Below are positions 14,991 to 17,619 of a stretch of DNA of 17,619 nt, piece by piece. Within the stretch, counting starts at the first letter, position 1, and each line of letters opens with the position of its first letter. The stretch lies in the NCBI GenBank assembly GCA_035711465.1, contig DASTCC010000548.1:1-17619 (forward strand), in the 5' to 3' direction. Below the pieces are notes generated by a model, which saw only the letters and a program-made list of their open reading frames with translations, had not been told where the DNA came from and did no database searches. The stretch is from DASTCC01 sp035711465 (GTDB lineage: Bacteria; Acidobacteriota; Vicinamibacteria; Vicinamibacterales; SCN-69-37). The translations under genes and the position numbers were made by a program.

Positions 14991-14994
14991 CCGA

Positions 14995-15549
14995 ATGACG
15001 TCGGTACTCACGGCCGCCAATCAGCTCACGATCCTGCGGCTGCTCCTCGTGCCGGTGTTTGCCCTCTTCATGCTCTACGGGCGCCCGGGTTGGGCGCTGG
15101 TGACGTTCGTGGTCGCGGGCGCGACCGATGCGCTCGACGGCCTGATCGCGCGCCGCACCGGCCAGCCGACGACGCTCGGCGCCTGGCTCGATCCGATGGC
15201 CGACAAGATCCTGCTGGTGACGATGTTCGTGATGCTGACGCTGCCCGGCTTCGGCTTCGCGAACCGGCTGCCGCTGTGGCTGACGGTGCTCGTGATCAGC
15301 CGCGACGTCGGCATCGTGCTGACGGTCGCGATCTTCAACCTCGCAGTCGCGAAGCGGACCTTCAAGCCGTCGATGCTCGGCAAGGTGGCGACCGTCGTCT
15401 TCGTCGGTACCGGCGTGGTGACCCTCTACTTCAACTACCTCGGCCGCGCCAGCGACGTCGTCACGACCTGCGTGTACCTGTCGCTCGTGATCACGCTGCT
15501 GTCGGGCTTCGAGTACGTGCTGCGGATGGCGCGGGGGTTGACGGAGTAA
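14995..15549 (+). CDS. pgsA: CDP-alcohol phosphatidyltransferase (phosphatidylglycerophosphate synthase type)
   Basis: This membrane enzyme transfers a phosphatidyl group from CDP-diacylglycerol, most likely to glycerol 3-phosphate, for phosphatidylglycerol synthesis. The family signature is complete and correctly spaced: Asp45, Asp48-Gly49, Ala52-Arg53, Gly62, Asp66 and Asp70. NQLTILRLLLVPVF at the start and four or so further hydrophobic segments fit the six-helix fold. At 184 aa it is normal for PgsA. The ATG at 14995 has no convincing Shine-Dalgarno and begins 4 bp after the lipoprotein stop, so it is probably translated by coupling. A related CDP-alcohol transferase with another acceptor cannot be excluded from sequence alone. 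Confidence 0.88.
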   Translation: MTSVLTAANQLTILRLLLVPVFALFMLYGRPGWALVTFVVAGATDALDGLIARRTGQPTTLGAWLDPMADKILLVTMFVMLTLPGFGFANRLPLWLTVLVISRDVGIVLTVAIFNLAVAKRTFKPSMLGKVATVVFVGTGVVTLYFNYLGRASDVVTTCVYLSLVITLLSGFEYVLRMARGLTE

Positions 15550-15592
15550 GGCGGTCCCGCCGGTAGGACGGTGCTTCGGGAACGCTGATCCA

Positions 15593-15658
15593 GAGGCTTG
15601 GAGGCTCGAGGCTTGAAGGCGTGGGTAGGAAAGGTGACGCCTTCAAGCCCCAAGCCTC
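15593..15658. terminator. Compound hairpin between convergent genes, built of GAGGCTTG-type repeats
   Basis: GGCTTGAAGGCGT (15610-15622) pairs perfectly with ACGCCTTCAAGCC (15637-15649) over a 14-nt loop. Outside it GAGGCTTGG (15593-15601) pairs with CCAAGCCTC (15650-15658), with an 8-nt bulge on the left. The left side is a small tandem array of AGGCTYG units. It lies between pgsA and the end of the decarboxylase gene and overlaps that gene's stop, so it could terminate transcription from both sides. There are no T-tracts, so termination is not certain. Confidence 0.5.
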
Positions 15659-16592
15659 ACGCCGTCCCAATCTTCTTTCTGAAGTACTCGATCGTCGAGG
15701 TCAGTCCCTCTTCGAGCGGCACTTTCGGTTCCCAGTCGAGCAGCGTCCGTGCGCGCGTGATGTCGGGACGGCGCACCTTCGGGTCGTCGGTGGGCAGCGG
15801 CCTGTAGACCAGTGTGCTCTTCGATCCGGTCATCCGGATGATCGTCTTCGCGATCTCCTCGATCGACATCTCGTGCGGGTTGCCGATGTTCACCGGGTCG
15901 TTCTCCGACGAGTTCATCAGCCGGATGATGCCGTCGACCAGGTCGCTGACGTAGCAGAAGCTGCGGGTCTGGCTGCCGTCGCCGAAGATGGTGACGTCTT
16001 CGTTGCGCAGCGCCTGGCTCATGAACGCGGGCACCGCGCGGCCGTCGTTGATGCGCATGCGCGGCCCGTAGGTGTTGAAGATGCGGACGATCTTCGTGTC
16101 CAAGCCGTGGTACCGATGGTAGGCCATCGTCATCGCCTCGGCGAAGCGCTTGGCCTCGTCGTAGACGCCCCGCGGTCCGACCGGGTTGACGTTGCCCCAG
16201 TACGATTCTTTCTGCGGATGCTCGAGCGGATCGCCGTAGACCTCCGAGGTCGAGGCGATCACGAAGCGCGCGCCCTTCGCCTTGGCGAGGCCGAGCGCCT
16301 TGTGCGTGCCGAGCGCGCCCACTTTCAGCGTCGGGATCGGCAGCTCGAGGTAGTCGATCGGGCTCGCCGGGCTCGCCCAGTGCAGCACGCAGTCGACCGG
16401 GCCTTCGACGTAGATGAAGTTGGTGACGTCGTGCTTGACGAACAGGAAGTCGCGGCCCATCAGGTGCTCGATGTTGGCGAGATCGCCGGTGAGCAGGTTG
16501 TCGATGCCGACGATCGAGTGGCCCTGATTGAGGAGCGTCTCCGAGAGATGCGATCCGATGAACCCGGCCGCGCCGGTGATGACGATACGCAT
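15657..16592 (-). CDS. UDP-glucuronate decarboxylase (UDP-xylose synthase), SDR epimerase family
   Basis: The enzyme converts UDP-glucuronate to UDP-xylose, a sugar donor for exopolysaccharide or glycan synthesis. NAD binding is shown by GAAGFIG (residues 7-13). The catalytic Tyr144 and Lys148 are in VYDEAKR. Family-specific segments are HWASPASPIDY, TSEVYGDPLEHPQKESYWGNVNPVG and RIFNTYGPRM, which separate decarboxylases from simple 4-epimerases. At 311 aa it is the usual length of bacterial soluble forms. It lies 21 nt downstream of a truncated sugar transferase on the same strand, an arrangement typical of surface polysaccharide loci. The ATG at 16592 has no obvious Shine-Dalgarno. The start of a second, diverged copy occurs at 17472 on the other strand. 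Confidence 0.93.
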   Translation of the reverse strand: MRIVITGAAGFIGSHLSETLLNQGHSIVGIDNLLTGDLANIEHLMGRDFLFVKHDVTNFIYVEGPVDCVLHWASPASPIDYLELPIPTLKVGALGTHKALGLAKAKGARFVIASTSEVYGDPLEHPQKESYWGNVNPVGPRGVYDEAKRFAEAMTMAYHRYHGLDTKIVRIFNTYGPRMRINDGRAVPAFMSQALRNEDVTIFGDGSQTRSFCYVSDLVDGIIRLMNSSENDPVNIGNPHEMSIEEIAKTIIRMTGSKSTLVYRPLPTDDPKVRRPDITRARTLLDWEPKVPLEEGLTSTIEYFRKKIGTA

Positions 16593-16613
16593 GGGTGTAG
16601 GTGTTGACGGCCA

Positions 16614-16980
16614 CTAGGCGAGGCGATGGAAGCCGCGCAGGACGGTGAGCCACATGATCTTGAAGTCGAGCGACAGCGACCAGTTCTCGATGTAGTAGAG
16701 GTCGAATTCGATGCGCTTCTCGAGCGAGGTATTGCCGCGCCAGCCGTTGACCTGCGCCCAGCCGGTGATGCCGGCCTTCACCTTGTGGCGCAGCATGTAC
16801 TGCGGAATCTTGTGCTTGAACTGCTCGACGAAGAACGGCCGCTCCGGCCGCGGGCCGACGATCGACATGTCGCCCTTGAGCACGTTCCAGAACTGCGGCA
16901 GCTCGTCGACGTCGTGGCGGCGCAGCCACCGGCCGATCGGCGTCGCCCGCGGGTCGTCGTCGCGCGCCCAGATCGGGCCG
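16614..16980 (-). pseudogene. Sugar transferase (polyprenyl-phosphate hexose-1-P transferase), 5'-truncated copy A
   Basis: Only the C-terminal catalytic part is present. Reading inward from about 16979 it gives GPIWARDDDP, then IGRWLRRHDVDELPQFWNV, GDMSIVGPRPERPFF, and TGWAQVNGWRG to the stop at 16614. These are the core motifs of the WcaJ/WbaP-type enzymes that load the first sugar phosphate on undecaprenyl phosphate. The N-terminal part, about 350 residues in the multi-helix full-length forms, is missing because the homology stops at 16979 and the sequence turns into the other strand's copy. No in-frame start with a ribosome-binding site exists at the break. The UDP-glucuronate decarboxylase follows after 21 nt. 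It is either a gene cut by a rearrangement or one end of a chimeric join. Confidence 0.85.
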
Positions 16981-17302
16981 CTGGCTGCGGCGCTTCGACA
17001 TGGACGAACTGCCGCAGTTCTGGAACGTCTTCCGCGGCGACATGTCGATCGTCGGACCGCGCCCCGAGCGCCCGTACTTCGTCGAGCAGTTCAAGCACCG
17101 CATCCCGCAGTACATGCTGCGTCACAAGGTGAAGGCGGGGCTCACCGGCTGGGCGCAGGTCAACGGCTGGCGCGGCAACACTCCGCTCGAGAAGCGGATC
17201 GAGTACGACCTGTACTACATCGAGAACTGGTCGGTGCGGCTCGATTTGAAGATCATGTGGCTGACCCTGCTCAGGGGGTTCTTCCACAAGCACGCGTACT
17301 AA
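16976..17302 (+). pseudogene. Sugar transferase, 5'-truncated copy B, head to head with copy A
   Basis: From 16976 the plus strand encodes GRWLRRFDMDELPQFWNVFRGDMS and onward to LLRGFFHKHAY and the stop at 17302. Over 93 aligned residues I count 82 identical to copy A, so the two are diverged homologues rather than a fresh duplication. The in-frame ATG at 17000 is an internal methionine, not a native start. Upstream of 16976 the frame runs into antisense of copy A and has an extra G relative to the expected ATC-GGC-CGC, so there is no continuous protein. The remaining fragment still has the catalytic-domain motifs but no membrane part. A second UDP-glucuronate decarboxylase begins 169 nt downstream, mirroring copy A's neighbour. 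Confidence 0.85.
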
Positions 17303-17314
17303 ACTAAACGACAC

Positions 17315-17430
17315 GTGCCGTTCCTTCCGGTTCATGGGCCGTTCCATGAGCTTCGCGGGCCGTTCCTGGAGCTTCGCTTGCCGTTCTACGAGCCTCGCAT
17401 TCCGTTCCTGGTGACTCACGTGCCGTTCGG
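17315..17430. repeat. 21-bp imperfect tandem repeat, about 5.5 copies
   Basis: The core GCCGTTC (TCCGTTC in one copy) recurs at 17317, 17338, 17359, 17380, 17401 and 17422, exactly 21 bases apart. The best-matching units read like GGCCGTTCCTGGAGCTTCGC. One further GCCGTTC at 17432 is out of phase. The period is seven codons. The plus strand would give RSMSFAG-like heptads with an in-frame stop at the fifth unit. The minus strand is open with ERxAKLx-like heptads. It lies between sugar transferase copy B and the second decarboxylase. No protein is claimed on either strand. Confidence 0.8.
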
Positions 17431-17471
17431 CGCCGTTCCGTCTTGACGCCCTTCACGCCCCTTCTACGACC

Positions 17472-17619
17472 ATGAAACAGCGAGTTGTCATCACTGGAGC
17501 GGCCGGCTTCATCGGCTCACATCTCTCCGAAGCGCTCCTCGATCGCGATTACGAGGTCATCGGGATCGACAACCTGCTGACCGGCGACACGGCCAACATC
17601 GCGCATCTGGTCAATCGGG
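17472..17619 (+). CDS. UDP-glucuronate decarboxylase, second copy, N-terminal part (runs off window)
   Basis: The first 49 codons from the ATG at 17472 encode the NAD-binding strand-helix unit RVVITGAAGFIGSHLSEALL with GAAGFIG, and then GIDNLLTGDTANIAHL. Aligned with the intact copy at 15657-16592, I count 33 of 46 identical residues, too diverged for a recent duplication. The specific GIDNLLTGD sequence shared with that copy supports the same enzyme rather than a generic epimerase, but the catalytic Tyr-Lys and the decarboxylase-specific motifs lie outside the window. No Shine-Dalgarno is evident. It follows sugar transferase copy B in the same order as copy A and the first decarboxylase. 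Confidence 0.8.
   Translation, partial: MKQRVVITGAAGFIGSHLSEALLDRDYEVIGIDNLLTGDTANIAHLVNR

Noticed and set aside
15643..17115. 490-codon minus-strand open frame across the decarboxylase and sugar transferase copy A
   Set aside because: It is out of frame with both recognisable proteins and crosses the head-to-head junction. The translation is Arg/Pro-rich noise.
17315..17440. CRISPR array
   Set aside because: The 21-bp units are contiguous with no spacers between them, the copies are imperfect, and no cas genes are present.
17443..17470. Promoter TTGACG/TACGAC before the second decarboxylase
   Set aside because: The -10 is poor and the implied transcript start would fall inside or after the ATG at 17472.

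Overview
The window is GC-rich, tightly packed bacterial chromosome, mostly housekeeping and cell-envelope genes. Codon use, strings of GTG/ATGA-type overlaps, and the mix of a bactofilin, a SAM hydrolase, class II GlpX and TPR lipoproteins resemble Acidobacteriota, perhaps the Vicinamibacteria. That assignment is an impression from sequence style, not a computed placement. No rRNA, tRNA, CRISPR array, transposase or prophage gene was seen.

Layout. Positions 1-441 (minus) hold the first codons of a DNA methyltransferase and, upstream of it, a small Cys-rich protein. A gene-poor stretch (442-1027) follows. On the plus strand come an S11 D-Ala-D-Ala carboxypeptidase, glycogen synthase glgA, thioredoxin trxA and thioredoxin reductase trxB. 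The minus-strand pair iscS-mnmA (tRNA 2-thiouridine formation) meets trxB tail to tail with a 43-bp coding overlap. From a divergent promoter region near 7140-7305 the plus strand carries a bactofilin, a small SAM-dependent methyltransferase, a SAM hydrolase (DUF62), glpX, an MFS transporter, a threonylcarbamoyl-AMP synthase, hflX, a TPR/SLH-like lipoprotein and a CDP-alcohol phosphatidyltransferase (pgsA). MFS through lipoprotein are joined by 4-bp stop/start overlaps.

The right end is the odd part. A UDP-glucuronate decarboxylase and the C-terminal part of a polyprenyl-phosphate sugar transferase lie on the minus strand. They abut, head to head, a second diverged and truncated sugar transferase on the plus strand, which is followed by the start of a second UDP-glucuronate decarboxylase. 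The two halves meet at about 16976-16979 in a self-complementary GGCC. This is either a real inverted join of two exopolysaccharide loci or a chimeric assembly.

Other non-coding structures are a roughly 100-bp near-perfect inverted repeat (10394-10493) that supplies the 5' codons of the MFS gene, a 21-bp tandem repeat (about 17315-17430), and a compound hairpin between pgsA and the decarboxylase. I found no clear new multi-gene defence or mobile system. The strongest items for follow-up are the inverted join, the hairpin element at the MFS start, and a Glu in place of the expected triad His in the SAM hydrolase.
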